Shown in pieces: positions 34,225 to 43,425 of a DNA stretch of 64,000 nt. Position numbers and translations under genes: made by a program. The notes below the pieces were generated by a model. That model was not told where the DNA came from and ran no database searches. It saw only the letters and a list, made by a program, of their open reading frames with translations. The DNA comes from Alicyclobacillus fastidiosus (GTDB taxonomy: Bacteria; Bacillota; Bacilli; Alicyclobacillales; Alicyclobacillaceae), in NCBI RefSeq assembly GCF_026651875.1, contig NZ_CP104067.1, forward strand, positions 186,001-250,000, in the 5' to 3' direction. Numbering within the stretch: the first letter of the stretch is position 1; each line of letters starts with the position of its first letter.

Positions 34225-35877
34225 GTGTCGAAGCGTTGGTTTGGAAAAGGAATCGGAATATTCAGCTCCATGGCACTGCTTGGCTTGGTTGTGACCGGGT
34301 GTGGGACGAGCGGCGCATCGACGACCAGCAACAACTCCAGCGCGAGTCAGACCAAAACCGGGGGGACTATCACGATCGACGAGATCGACGACTTCGCCCA
34401 TCTCGACCCCGCCCTTGCTTACGACGACGGCGATTGGGAGGTCGTGCCTCAATTCTACGATCAGCTGGTGACCTATAAACCGGGTACTTCCACCATCGTG
34501 CCAGACGTGGCCACTGATTACACCGTGTCCTCCGATGGACTAACATACACCTTTCACTTGCATAAAGGCGTTAAGTTTTGGAATGGCGACACGCTCACGG
34601 CCCAATCCTTTATCGACGAGTTCCAACGCGTCTTGAGCAAAAAGGTGAACTCCCCTGGTGAGGGCTTTCTCGATCCGGCCGTGAAAGGCGCGCACGCCTA
34701 CTACGAGGGGACGGCCAAAACCATCTCTGGCATCACGGCCCCAGATCCGTATACGCTCGTCATTCAACTCACGCAGCCCGAGGCCTTCTTCCCAAAAGTG
34801 CTGGCGATGCCGTTCTTCTCGGCGGTAGATCAAAAGTTTATCGACCAAGTTGGCAACGAAAAGTTCGATCACGACCCCATGGGCACGGGCCCCTGGGAGA
34901 TGAAGTCATACGAACAAGGCAACCAGATGGTCCTCGTGAAAAATCCGAATTACTTTAAGCCTGGTGAACCTAAACTCGATGAAATAGACATCGATATCAA
35001 CAAAAATGAGGACCTGGCGGGACTCAATTTTAAATCAGGGAAAACCGCCTTTATCGGATGGAACCAGAATATCGACTCGCAGACGTATATCAGTTTGAAA
35101 AACGACCCGAAATACAAGAATCAATTCCAGAGCCAGCCGCTGGTGGCCACGTACTATCTGGCGCTTAACACCAAGCCAAACAGCCCAATTCAAAATAAAC
35201 TGGTGCGCCAGGCGATTGAAATGGCCGTCGACAAGCAGAAGCTCGTTCAACTGCAGAATGGCCGGGCTGAAGTGGCTAACCAGATCCTTCCTCCTGCTAT
35301 GCCGGGATACGAAAAGACGCTTCCGTCCGACGTCGACTACCAATATAGCCCGGCTAAGGCGAAGCAGCTTCTCGCCCAAGCCGGTTACCCGAACGGGTTC
35401 AAGGTGAGTATGTTGACCCCCAACGACTCCACGTCTATCCAACTGATGACGTCCATCCAGGCCGACTTGAAACAAATTGGCATCGATGTGACGCTTGATC
35501 CGCGCAGCAGCACTGAGTACTTGCAGGGGACAGAGTCGCTGAAGTACCCGCTGGTCTATACCGCGTGGTTTCAAGACTTCCCGGATCCGTACGATTTCTT
35601 GGATATTCTGTTGAATGGCGATGAAATTCCAAACAACAACTGGAGTAACTACAACAATCCGACGGTCGACAAAGAGCTCGCAGAGGCCAAGGTGATGCCA
35701 GACGGCGCAGCGAGGTACGCACTTTACGACAAGATTCAAAACCAGGTTCTCGCCGACGCGCCGTGGGTGCCGCTGTATACACCGGTTCTGTACGCAGTGG
35801 TGCAGCCGAACATTAAGGGATTCTACATGGGTCCTGTGTTGGAGGATCCACTGCAGAACCTCTCTCTGTCGAACTGA
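34225..35877 (+). CDS. oligopeptide ABC transporter substrate-binding lipoprotein
   Basis: The 550-residue protein is an SBP family 5 (OppA/DppE) lipoprotein. A signal peptide ends in the lipobox VVTGCG with Cys26 as the lipid site, followed by an Asn/Ser/Thr-rich linker. Family motifs include TYTFHLHKGVKFWNGDTLTAQSF, GTGPW and LVRQAIEMAVDKQKLV. GTG 34225 follows GGGGGG. No opp permease or ATPase genes are adjacent, so it must use a transporter encoded elsewhere. A clear terminator follows. Confidence 0.88.
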   Translation: MSKRWFGKGIGIFSSMALLGLVVTGCGTSGASTTSNNSSASQTKTGGTITIDEIDDFAHLDPALAYDDGDWEVVPQFYDQLVTYKPGTSTIVPDVATDYTVSSDGLTYTFHLHKGVKFWNGDTLTAQSFIDEFQRVLSKKVNSPGEGFLDPAVKGAHAYYEGTAKTISGITAPDPYTLVIQLTQPEAFFPKVLAMPFFSAVDQKFIDQVGNEKFDHDPMGTGPWEMKSYEQGNQMVLVKNPNYFKPGEPKLDEIDIDINKNEDLAGLNFKSGKTAFIGWNQNIDSQTYISLKNDPKYKNQFQSQPLVATYYLALNTKPNSPIQNKLVRQAIEMAVDKQKLVQLQNGRAEVANQILPPAMPGYEKTLPSDVDYQYSPAKAKQLLAQAGYPNGFKVSMLTPNDSTSIQLMTSIQADLKQIGIDVTLDPRSSTEYLQGTESLKYPLVYTAWFQDFPDPYDFLDILLNGDEIPNNNWSNYNNPTVDKELAEAKVMPDGAARYALYDKIQNQVLADAPWVPLYTPVLYAVVQPNIKGFYMGPVLEDPLQNLSLSN

Positions 35878-35898
35878 ACGTAAAAATGTAAAAATCAC

Positions 35899-35929
35899 AA
35901 AAACAGGGTGCCTTAGGCGCCCTGTTTTT
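35899..35929 (+). terminator. intrinsic terminator of the oligopeptide-binding gene
   Basis: A 14-bp stem (35899-35912 with 35916-35929), one G-U pair, a 3-base loop and a GTTTTT tail make a textbook terminator 21 bases past the stop codon. The A-rich left arm also allows it to act from the other side. Confidence 0.85.
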
Positions 35930-36155
35930 GTTGTGCCAATAAGGCTTCGCGTTCAGTCGCATGCGGCTGGACCTAGGGATGTGAAGAGATGCTTTGAAAA
36001 GGCAATTTACCAGTTTGGAGATACATCTTTTGAAAGGTGATTGCGGGGCGAGCCTAGAATGAGGTAGGTTGTAAGCGGCAACACACGGCAACATCACGGG
36101 TATGCATCGACCGCATAGGCCCTGATGACAGAATTGCACAGAAAGTGAGATATAG

Positions 36156-37511
36156 GTGCCCATGTGGAAGCGGATTTTGCGGTTGGCTTTACCGTCCATC
36201 CTCACCTTTTCGTCGATGACCCTCACAGGCATGTTGACACTCGTCATCGTGGGGCGTCTCGGCCCGACCGCGATTGCGGTGGTGGGGATTTGCAATATCT
36301 TTATGTATAACATCTGGGCGCTGTTTGCCGGCATCAACGAGTCCATCAACTTTCTCGTCTCGCAAAACTTTGGAGAAAATAAGATGACGGACGGAAACAA
36401 ACGGATGCAAGTCGCTCTCGCTATGACGTTGGCCATCGATGTACTTTGGGCGGCGGCGTGCATTGTCTTGCCGCGGGAGATCTTGGTCATGCTCGGGGCA
36501 AATCACGACATCGTACAGGCGGGTACATCGTACTTGGGCATTCGCATGTTTTCGTTTACCTTCACGATGTGTACGGTGGTCTTTTTTGCCTATATGCGCG
36601 CAGTTGGAGATACTCGCACGCCGATGGTCATCTCGGTCGTTACGAACGTCTTGCTCATCGTGCTCACGTATGTCTTGACGTATGGGCTGTACAATTGGAA
36701 CGGCTTTGGTCTGCAGGGAGCTGCTTGGAGCATGGTTCTGACGGAGGGGTTAGGTCTAATCCTCAGTATCGTCGTGTATTTCGGCTTCTACGCGAAGCGT
36801 TTTGCGACGAGGGTATGGTATCGAATCCAGTGGGATCAGGTGAAACTCATCGTCAGGGAAAGTGCGAAACTCAGCGTGATGGAGCTCTCGATGAGCCTCG
36901 GAATGCTCATTTTTACGATGTGCATCACACGTCTTGGGACCACGGCCGTGGCCGCGAACGAAATCGCACTGAACATCTTGTCGCTGGGATTTATGCCAGC
37001 TAACGGATTTGGTGCGGCCGCGACGGTGATCGTCGGTCAGGACATCGGGGCAGGGGAACCCATGCAGGCCAAGCAGGGTGGCCTCTACACGGCGGTAGGT
37101 GGACTCATCTTTATGGCGTTGTTCTCGGTATTTCTTTGGCTGTTTGCCTTGCCCGTCGCCAAAATTTACACGTCCGATTCGGCGGTTTACCTGATTTCCA
37201 TCTCGCTGATCCACATCGCGTCGTTTATTCAGCTGTTCGACGGGGCAAACATCATTTTTGCCGGCGGGTTGCGGGGAGTCGGGGATACGACTTACCTCTA
37301 TCGCATGTCGCTCGTCGCAAACTGGTTAGTCTTCATTCCGCTTACGCTCATCTTGGTGTTGGTGGCCCATCTTGGCCAAGTTGGCGCGTGGATTTCGCTG
37401 GCGACGCTCATCGTCCTGTTGGGCGTTGGCAATGGGTGGCGCTATCTCAAACTCGATTGGGGTTCGGCGGCGGTCATTCGCTCTGGCCCAAGTGTGGATC
37501 ACGTCCATTGA
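36156..37511 (+). CDS. MATE-family multidrug/sodium antiporter
   Basis: The 451-residue protein has 12 predicted membrane segments and MATE features: LALPSILTFSSMTLTGMLTLVIVGRLG at the start, GINESINFLVSQNFGEN, GFGAAATVIVGQDIGAGEP and FAGGLRGVGDTTYLYRMSL. It would export drugs or metabolites in exchange for sodium or protons. GTG 36156 has an AGTGAG site; ATG 36162 is an alternative. Confidence 0.88.
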   Translation: MPMWKRILRLALPSILTFSSMTLTGMLTLVIVGRLGPTAIAVVGICNIFMYNIWALFAGINESINFLVSQNFGENKMTDGNKRMQVALAMTLAIDVLWAAACIVLPREILVMLGANHDIVQAGTSYLGIRMFSFTFTMCTVVFFAYMRAVGDTRTPMVISVVTNVLLIVLTYVLTYGLYNWNGFGLQGAAWSMVLTEGLGLILSIVVYFGFYAKRFATRVWYRIQWDQVKLIVRESAKLSVMELSMSLGMLIFTMCITRLGTTAVAANEIALNILSLGFMPANGFGAAATVIVGQDIGAGEPMQAKQGGLYTAVGGLIFMALFSVFLWLFALPVAKIYTSDSAVYLISISLIHIASFIQLFDGANIIFAGGLRGVGDTTYLYRMSLVANWLVFIPLTLILVLVAHLGQVGAWISLATLIVLLGVGNGWRYLKLDWGSAAVIRSGPSVDHVH

Positions 37512-37537
37512 ACTGTCGGGCGTTTGCGCCAAACGGC

Positions 37538-37579
37538 AACAGGAGCTCGCGCGAGCGGCCTCGCTCGCGAGCTCCTGTT
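37538..37579. terminator. bidirectional terminator between MATE and M20 genes
   Basis: AACAGGAGCTCGCG (37538-37551) pairs with CGCGAGCTCCTGTT (37566-37579). The two flanking genes converge on it, so it can serve both. T-runs are short. Confidence 0.65.
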
Positions 37580-37587
37580 CAGGTGCG

Positions 37588-38970
37588 CTATTCCATCACC
37601 GGCGATTTAGAGAGCTCCTCGAATAGGATGCAGAATGCGCGTTGAATGCGCCGGAAATTCGCCAGGTCATACGACTCGTTTGGCGCGTGTGCCCGGTCGT
37701 TTCCTAGAGACGCTCCAAGCGTGATGGTTTCGACACCGAGTGCGTCCTTGATCAGTGAGGTGACGGGCACCGTACCGCCGCCGCGGACGCGAATCGGCTC
37801 CCGATCCGACACGCTCGCTACAGCCCGCTCCAATGCAGCGAGGCCTTCGTAGTCGCGCGGGAGGACGTACGCCTTTGCGTCGCCGGCGAACGTCTCGACG
37901 GTGACATCCACTTCCTTGGGTGCATGACGCTCTATGTGCGCTATAAGAAGTTCGCGGATTTTGTCGGGGGATTGGTCGGGGACCAACCGACAAGTGATTT
38001 TGGCCGCCGCTTCGCGTGGAATCACCGTCTTTGTACCTTCCCCTTGGTATCCGCCAAAGATCCCGTTGATTTCGAGCGTCGGTCGCACCGTATTGCGCTC
38101 CATAGGGGTGTATTCCGGCTCGCCGAAGAAATCTTTGATGCCAGTCGTCTCCTTGTAGGATTCAGGCTGAAATGGATAACGGGCGATATCCTCCCTATCT
38201 GCCGCGGTCAAGGGACGTACATCATCATAGAATCCCTCGACCAAAATCCGTCCTTCGTCGTCGCGCATCGAATCGAGTAGGCGGACGAGGGCGTGAATGG
38301 CGTTGGGGGCCATTCCGCCGGCACCGCCCGAGTGTAGGTCGGTCCGGGCGCTGGTCACGCGAATGTCTATCGCCATCAGTCCGCGCCGCCCCACGTTGAT
38401 GGCAGGTGCTTGTTTGGACCCGACACCACCATCCGCGCAGACAACCATATCGCACGCGAGGAGTTCCCGGTGGGACGAGATGAAGGGTTCAAGGGAGGGG
38501 CTGCCGATCTCCTCCTCTCCTTCAAATAGAAACTTCATGTTGACAGGCAGCCCACCAGTTGTCGACAGAAGTGCCTCGGATGCGAAGATGGGGAGAAGGA
38601 CATTGCCCTTCATGTCCGATGCACCTCGAGCAAAAATGGTGTCGCCTTCAATGTGGGGTTCAAACGGGGGGTGCTCCCATAGTTCGAGCGGGTCAGCTGG
38701 TTGGACGTCGAAATGTCCATAAATGAGTAAGGTCGGGCGGCCAGGCGCATGCAACCAGTCCGCATAGACGACAGGGTGGCCCTCGGTCTCCATGATTTGA
38801 ACGTGTTCCATCCCCGCTTGTTCAAGGCGGTTTGCGGTCCAACGCGCTGCCTTTCGCACCTCATCCCGATATGCAGAATCGGTCGACACGCTTTGGATCC
38901 TGAGAAAGTCCACCAGTTCCTCGGTGAATCTCGCTGCATGTTCTTCTAAGTAACGTTGCCAATCTCCCAT
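37588..38970 (-). CDS. M20-family dipeptidase/carboxypeptidase
   Basis: The 460-residue cytoplasmic zinc peptidase shows the metal-binding set of M20: YGHFDVQP, ARGASDMKG, EGEEEIGS, HSGGAGG in the lid domain and RAHAPNE near the end. The length and DVQPADPLELW agree with the dipeptidase branch. It would cleave dipeptides or N-acyl/carbamoyl amino acids. ATG 38970 is taken, 8 bases after AGGGAG; GTG 38979 is possible. Neighbouring peptide-binding protein suggests a peptide-use theme. Confidence 0.88.
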   Translation of the reverse strand: MGDWQRYLEEHAARFTEELVDFLRIQSVSTDSAYRDEVRKAARWTANRLEQAGMEHVQIMETEGHPVVYADWLHAPGRPTLLIYGHFDVQPADPLELWEHPPFEPHIEGDTIFARGASDMKGNVLLPIFASEALLSTTGGLPVNMKFLFEGEEEIGSPSLEPFISSHRELLACDMVVCADGGVGSKQAPAINVGRRGLMAIDIRVTSARTDLHSGGAGGMAPNAIHALVRLLDSMRDDEGRILVEGFYDDVRPLTAADREDIARYPFQPESYKETTGIKDFFGEPEYTPMERNTVRPTLEINGIFGGYQGEGTKTVIPREAAAKITCRLVPDQSPDKIRELLIAHIERHAPKEVDVTVETFAGDAKAYVLPRDYEGLAALERAVASVSDREPIRVRGGGTVPVTSLIKDALGVETITLGASLGNDRAHAPNESYDLANFRRIQRAFCILFEELSKSPVME

Positions 38971-39154
38971 ACCATTCACTCCCTGGGTGGTTGCGTTTCA
39001 AATGGCTCATTCGCGATGCTTTTCGGTATGTCAAAGTCGAGTGCTCTTATCAGCCTATGACACACTTTCACTATAATTCTAGCAACTCGAAAATCACTCA
39101 GGTAGAGGGAGACTACATTCGTGTGTGCGGTGGCCGGGGGAGTTCCCGTACGGC

Positions 39155-39188
39155 AAGGGGTAGTTGAATCGCGATTCAACTACCCCTT
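39155..39188. repeat. perfect 34-bp palindrome
   Basis: The 17 bases AAGGGGTAGTTGAATCG are followed directly by their exact reverse complement. It lies 47 bases beyond the stop of the zinc-ribbon gene (minus strand) and about 185 bases upstream of the M20 gene start. It may act as a rho-independent-like stop without a T-run, or as a protein-binding site. Confidence 0.6.
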
Positions 39189-39234
39189 GTGCTTAGGTTG
39201 GTATGAAATGTGTGTGCACGGACTTCGTCAGTGC

Positions 39235-39408
39235 TTAATCATCATCTACTTCGACGTATTCGCGTACGACGTGCGTATAGGTATACCCGTGTTCACAATG
39301 CGTGCAATGTACACGAACAACAATTTCTCCTACAGGGATACTGACCTTATTCGCTTTCTCGCATTTCGGACAGATTGACTGGACTTCCCAATGTTTGTGG
39401 TCGTTCAT
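39235..39408 (-). CDS. small zinc-ribbon protein
   Basis: The 57-residue protein has two CxxC pairs, CPKC at residues 12-15 and CTHC near residue 35, with beta-strand spacing, so it should bind one zinc. The C-terminus is acidic. ATG 39408 follows CGGGGGTGATGAC; the frame runs 10 codons further. The role is unknown. Confidence 0.65.
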   Translation of the reverse strand: MNDHKHWEVQSICPKCEKANKVSIPVGEIVVRVHCTHCEHGYTYTHVVREYVEVDDD

Positions 39409-39531
39409 GTCATCACCCCCGCGTAATAGGAACAGCATACTTCATTCATCTCAAAATTTTATTGAATGAAATAACGCGGGAAGACACAAATGCGTCACTC
39501 GACCGAGTTTCCCTTTGGGAAATGGTTCGAG

Positions 39532-40959
39532 TTAGGAGGTCGTGTGCCCAGTCGCCTGTTCGATTGCGTTCCATACCGCACCATCGCCGTTGACAAACGG
39601 TATGCCGTCGATTTGTACGGGTGCGTAGAGCGTACCATTCTTCGCTGTCACGACGGTAAACTTCTGACCCGTATTCGTGATGAAAACCAGCGTGGCCTGC
39701 TGCCAATCGGTTGAAAGAGCGCTACCGCCTGACGAGATACCGGGTGGGTCTATCTCTGTGAGCCCATTGACGGTGTCGGTTAACTGTTTTATCGCAGACG
39801 GATTCGTCACTTTGGTGATGGGTTCTGGTGACGATTGTGGGCTTGCGCTCCCCTGCGCCGTGTTCACACCGTCTGCGCCACCAGTGGCCTCGCCCGGAGA
39901 GTCCGCGAACGCGACATCCACCTCCGTGACGCCGTTCGGGATATACGTATCGGCGGGTCGAGGTGGAACGACTGAATCCGCTACCCAGTACTCCACCAGC
40001 GTTTGGCCAGTTTTCTCAGATTGAAAGCTCATCGCGACATTCAGCGAACGATTTGGTTGTTGGTCGGTTGGGGCGAAGAAGAGGCTCTCCGAGTATTCGC
40101 CGGTCTTGACGTTACCTGTCTGTCCTGATCCGGTTTGGTGGAACCCGTCTAATTGATACGCTTGCTCGAACCAGCTCTCCACGTTTGCAACGGGCTCCTG
40201 AATGATGTACTCCGCCTTGCCTGTTTGCATGTAGTCCTGCAGCGGTACGCTCTGATTCGCGTCCGGGAACGAGAGCGTGGATGGCTGCGAGGACGGATTA
40301 AACGGCAACGTCACGGTGACGGGAGCCGCATCGGGGACAGGCGGGGCCGGGAGACCGACGTTTTCAGGGTCAGCGTTGGCGAGCGTCAGTTGAAACGTCG
40401 AGTTCAGTGCGCCTGGGGCAGGCGGGGCGGACGGGTTCGCCACGTGGCCGGACAGCGTCCAGGACGAACCGTTCCAATTGCTGTGCACGTCCAATTGCTG
40501 GAACGTTCGCATGACATAGTAGACAGGCAAATAGCTTTGCCCAGCAGACCCGTTTGCTTGCCGCAGTGGAGCGTATTGCACGGCCTTGGAATCGACGAGG
40601 GTCACAAATTCGCCTGCCGACGGCTTGTGGTATGTGAGCGTGTGCTTGATAGGATCTGTCGATCCCACCGGCAACATCATTTGGAGCTCGTCGACCCCGT
40701 CCACCCAGTAGGCGGAAAGTCCGAGGGCCCGTGCGACCGTCTCGACGTCCTGTGCAGGGAGCCAACTTGTCGTCTTGCCCGTCATAGGGTCAGGAGCGAG
40801 GATGGAGTTCGCCGTCAAGATGCGCTTGCCGCCGACTGAGACGTTCACGCGGTGCGCCGTCGACGAAGCGTTTACAAGTGGTGCATTGAGGACGACAAGA
40901 GAGAGGGACGCAAGTGCGCAGAGTGGTGTAAAACTCAATTTCCAAACGACTGACTGCAT
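39532..40959 (-). CDS. secreted protein with copper-amine-oxidase-like N-terminal domain
   Basis: The 475-residue protein starts with a signal peptide (LSFTPLCALASLSLVVLNAPLVNA). The first 150 residues (VNVSVGGKRIL, WLPAQDVETVARALGLSAYW, YLPVYYVMRTFQQL) look like the stalk-type domain found in many Bacillales envelope proteins. A Pro/Ala/Ser-rich linker and an unrecognised C-terminal part follow. AAGGAGG lies 9 bases before ATG 40959. It is probably a cell-surface protein; its function is unknown. Confidence 0.65.
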   Translation of the reverse strand: MQSVVWKLSFTPLCALASLSLVVLNAPLVNASSTAHRVNVSVGGKRILTANSILAPDPMTGKTTSWLPAQDVETVARALGLSAYWVDGVDELQMMLPVGSTDPIKHTLTYHKPSAGEFVTLVDSKAVQYAPLRQANGSAGQSYLPVYYVMRTFQQLDVHSNWNGSSWTLSGHVANPSAPPAPGALNSTFQLTLANADPENVGLPAPPVPDAAPVTVTLPFNPSSQPSTLSFPDANQSVPLQDYMQTGKAEYIIQEPVANVESWFEQAYQLDGFHQTGSGQTGNVKTGEYSESLFFAPTDQQPNRSLNVAMSFQSEKTGQTLVEYWVADSVVPPRPADTYIPNGVTEVDVAFADSPGEATGGADGVNTAQGSASPQSSPEPITKVTNPSAIKQLTDTVNGLTEIDPPGISSGGSALSTDWQQATLVFITNTGQKFTVVTAKNGTLYAPVQIDGIPFVNGDGAVWNAIEQATGHTTS

Positions 40960-41097
40960 GCTAGATGCCTCCTTGTCTGAAAGATCGGCGCTGAATGCTG
41001 TCTATCCTGCTGATCTTCTTGATCTTCCTGACGCTTCAACCAATTCCTCCGTTACATTTTATGAAACATGATCAGCCAACTGTCGTGCGGGGGAAAA

Positions 41098-41472
41098 ATG
41101 GGCATTCGCACAAGAACCTGGACAGTGACCTACGTATTGTATGGGCATCTAGAGATACGGAGGTTGTTGCGCGAGATGTATACGAAGGAGACGATGCGTC
41201 CGTACGTGGGAAAGTGGGTGCATTGCCACTCGGTCTATGGCATGCATGAAGGAATTGTCTACCGGGCGATGCGCGAAGGGCTTGTTTTGGTTCACCACAC
41301 GCAATTAGCAGATGGGCAACCGATGGCGAAAGAGGATATCGAGATGGGGATCTACCAATCCGATACGCCAAACGAATTTCAACAAGTGCAGTTCTTTCCG
41401 ATTCCAGCGCCGGGCTTATTCCTTCCCTATGGCGGTTTGTACGGGGTTTGGCCAAGGCCCTATATCATCTGA
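41098..41472 (+). CDS. hypothetical protein
   Basis: The 124-residue protein contains VGKWVHCHSVYGMHEGIVYRA and an aromatic, Gly/Pro-rich end (GLFLPYGGLYGVWPRPYII). Small proteins with such a half occur in spore-forming Firmicutes, but I cannot name a family or role. ATG 41098 lies 5 bases after GGGGGA. It is followed by 180 bases without a gene before the dehydrogenase. Confidence 0.6.
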   Translation: MGIRTRTWTVTYVLYGHLEIRRLLREMYTKETMRPYVGKWVHCHSVYGMHEGIVYRAMREGLVLVHHTQLADGQPMAKEDIEMGIYQSDTPNEFQQVQFFPIPAPGLFLPYGGLYGVWPRPYII

Positions 41473-41653
41473 GCCGACCGACCCGCCTGCAACGGAAGTG
41501 CCAGTCGCAAGCGGGCGACCTGGGTCAGCGGCTGTCTATTCGGGGCGGCCACGCAACAGGCATTGGGGGCGGTGCCTCAACTTGCATTCCGGTGACCAGT
41601 TGGCTACGCTCGAGCGTAGACTATCGCGTTGGAGTGTGAGACCAGTGGGAACG

Positions 41654-42607
41654 ATGAAAGCAGTGCAAATATCAAAGCGCAACGGTCCACTAGAACTCGT
41701 CGAGCGGAACATTCCTGAACCTGGCCGCGGCCAGGTTCGAATTCGTGTGGAAGCGTGTGGGGTATGCCACGGTGAAGTGGTCGCGTTGGAGGGGCATCAC
41801 CCTGACATGCAGTATCCTCGCATCCCGGGGCACGAAGTCATCGGCGTGATTGACCAAATTGGCGACGACGTCCACGGCTGGAGTCAAGGAGAACGGGTGG
41901 GCGTCGGTTGGAACGGCGGCCACGATGAGACCACGGGACTCACTTTGGACGGCGGTTACGCCCAGTACATGATCGCGTATGCAGACGGGCTGGCGCGGAT
42001 ACCTGAAGGGCTTTCGGCCGTCGATGCGGCACCGCTGATGTGCGCGGGCGTCACCACGTTTGGAGCGCTCAAACACAGTTCTGCGCGCGCAGGCGATTTG
42101 GTTGTCATTCAGGGAATCGGCGGTCTTGGCCACCTGGCGATTCAGTACGCGCGAAAAGCCGGGTTCCACACCGTCGCCGTGTCGCGCGGTCGGGACAAGG
42201 AAGAGCTGGCATTGAAGTTGGGCGCCCATCGTTACATCGATGCGCAGTCGGAGGATGCAGCGAAAGTCCTCCAGGAGATGGGGGGAGCGAAGCTCATCTT
42301 GGCCACAGCCCCAAACGGACAGGCGATTGCAGACCTGTTCAACGGCCTTGGCGCCAATGGTGAAATGGTGGTCGTGGCGGGTTCTGGTGATGCCATGCCA
42401 CTGTCCCCTGTACAATTGCTCAATGGCCGCCGTTCGGTCCGCGGATGGACTGCGGGCCAGGCAAAGGACTCGGAGGAGACCATTTCGTTTAGCGTCTTGT
42501 CAGATATCCGGCCGATGATCGAAACCTTCCCACTCGAGCGCGCGAACGAGGCATTTGAGCGAATGATGTCAGCAAAAGTTCGGTTTCGTGCGGTGTTGAC
42601 CATGTGA
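41654..42607 (+). CDS. zinc-type alcohol dehydrogenase lacking the structural-zinc lobe
   Basis: The 317-residue protein has the catalytic zinc motif of medium-chain dehydrogenases (ACGVCHGEV, IPGHEVIG) and the NAD(P) fold (GIGGLGHLAIQYA). Between VGVGWNGGH and TGLTLDGGYAQYM the usual four-cysteine structural-zinc loop of about 25 residues is absent, which explains the short length. The reading frame is intact across the gap. The catalytic cysteine (Cys37) and GHE remain. ATG 41654 fits the conserved start MKAVQI; the frame extends far upstream with no match. A terminator follows. Confidence 0.82.
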   Translation: MKAVQISKRNGPLELVERNIPEPGRGQVRIRVEACGVCHGEVVALEGHHPDMQYPRIPGHEVIGVIDQIGDDVHGWSQGERVGVGWNGGHDETTGLTLDGGYAQYMIAYADGLARIPEGLSAVDAAPLMCAGVTTFGALKHSSARAGDLVVIQGIGGLGHLAIQYARKAGFHTVAVSRGRDKEELALKLGAHRYIDAQSEDAAKVLQEMGGAKLILATAPNGQAIADLFNGLGANGEMVVVAGSGDAMPLSPVQLLNGRRSVRGWTAGQAKDSEETISFSVLSDIRPMIETFPLERANEAFERMMSAKVRFRAVLTM

Positions 42608-42614
42608 GTATCAG

Positions 42615-42650
42615 GAGAGGCAGTCTAGTATAAGGACTGCCTCTCTATTT
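42615..42650 (+). terminator. terminator of the dehydrogenase gene
   Basis: GAGAGGCAGTC (42615-42625) pairs with GACTGCCTCTC (42635-42645), then TATTTGCTTT. It begins 8 bases past the stop. Confidence 0.75.
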
Positions 42651-42694
42651 GCTTTCTGCGGCCTGTCGCGCGGTAGTCACAAGCGCGAGACTGC

Positions 42695-43066
42695 TTACGC
42701 TTCGTCCCCTTCTGGGATGGTTTTGACGAACTTGTTGAAGTCCACTTCAATGTCCTTTTTCGGAAGGCCAGAGATGTGAACCTTGCCTTGTAGACGCGTA
42801 CTGACCATGTGTACAATTTGCAAATCTTCGAGCCGCACGCCCTCGACGCGGCACAAACAGGCGGATAGTTGGCTTTCTGTGCGCCTATCGGCTTCGACGT
42901 GAATTTCCACGTGTACCGGGTAGACGAGTCCACTTTGCTTACTCTTGACGCGGGTGTCCCCTGCCCATGTGAACGACGATCCGCTCTGTTCGAATGGTGC
43001 GGGATTTTCCTTGAGGCATTTTGCGACGACCCACTTTTGTAACTCTGGTTTAGCCAATTCATTCAC
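42695..43066 (-). CDS. hypothetical protein
   Basis: The 123-residue frame has balanced composition and regular strands (VYPVHVEIHVEADRR, LQGKVHISGLPKKDIEVDF). A second frame on the same strand (42625-43062) is Ser/Arg/Lys-rich and less protein-like. Start candidates are GTG 43066 and TTG 43057, the latter spaced better from AGGTGA. No domain is recognised. Confidence 0.5.
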   Translation of the reverse strand: MNELAKPELQKWVVAKCLKENPAPFEQSGSSFTWAGDTRVKSKQSGLVYPVHVEIHVEADRRTESQLSACLCRVEGVRLEDLQIVHMVSTRLQGKVHISGLPKKDIEVDFNKFVKTIPEGDEA

Positions 43067-43425
43067 CTGCCGAAAGAGAGTACCTGTTACGACTGAACGA
43101 CGTTAGCCTATTCTTCACATTTGGATATCGTGCCCACAGACTTGTGGCGTTATCACGACAAATGCGTTAGAACACAGTCCGTAACCGAAACAGCAATCAC
43201 GAGAATATCACACGTTGCTATGGTTTTTTCAATCCATCCAGCAGATGTCATTGATTGCCTACTCGGGAGCCCCCACACCGCCCATGTCGCATTCGTATTC
43301 TCTATGGTGAACTGGCAATGCTAGTGGATTTCTTGTTAGACTGGAAACCGTCGGTTGTTGCCAGCTGTCGATTTTCCTTGTATCGTGCAAAGTTGATAAT
43401 CGTGTCAAACCTGATGAAAAGGTGA
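43067..43425. other. 359-base intergenic region
   Basis: It separates divergently oriented hypothetical genes and must hold their promoters. I see no strong hairpin, repeat or convincing hexamer pair in it. Confidence 0.35.

Noticed and set aside
42625..43062. 145-codon frame overlapping the hypothetical gene at 42695
   Set aside because: Very rich in Ser, Arg and Lys, runs into the terminator of the dehydrogenase, and looks like an out-of-frame reading.
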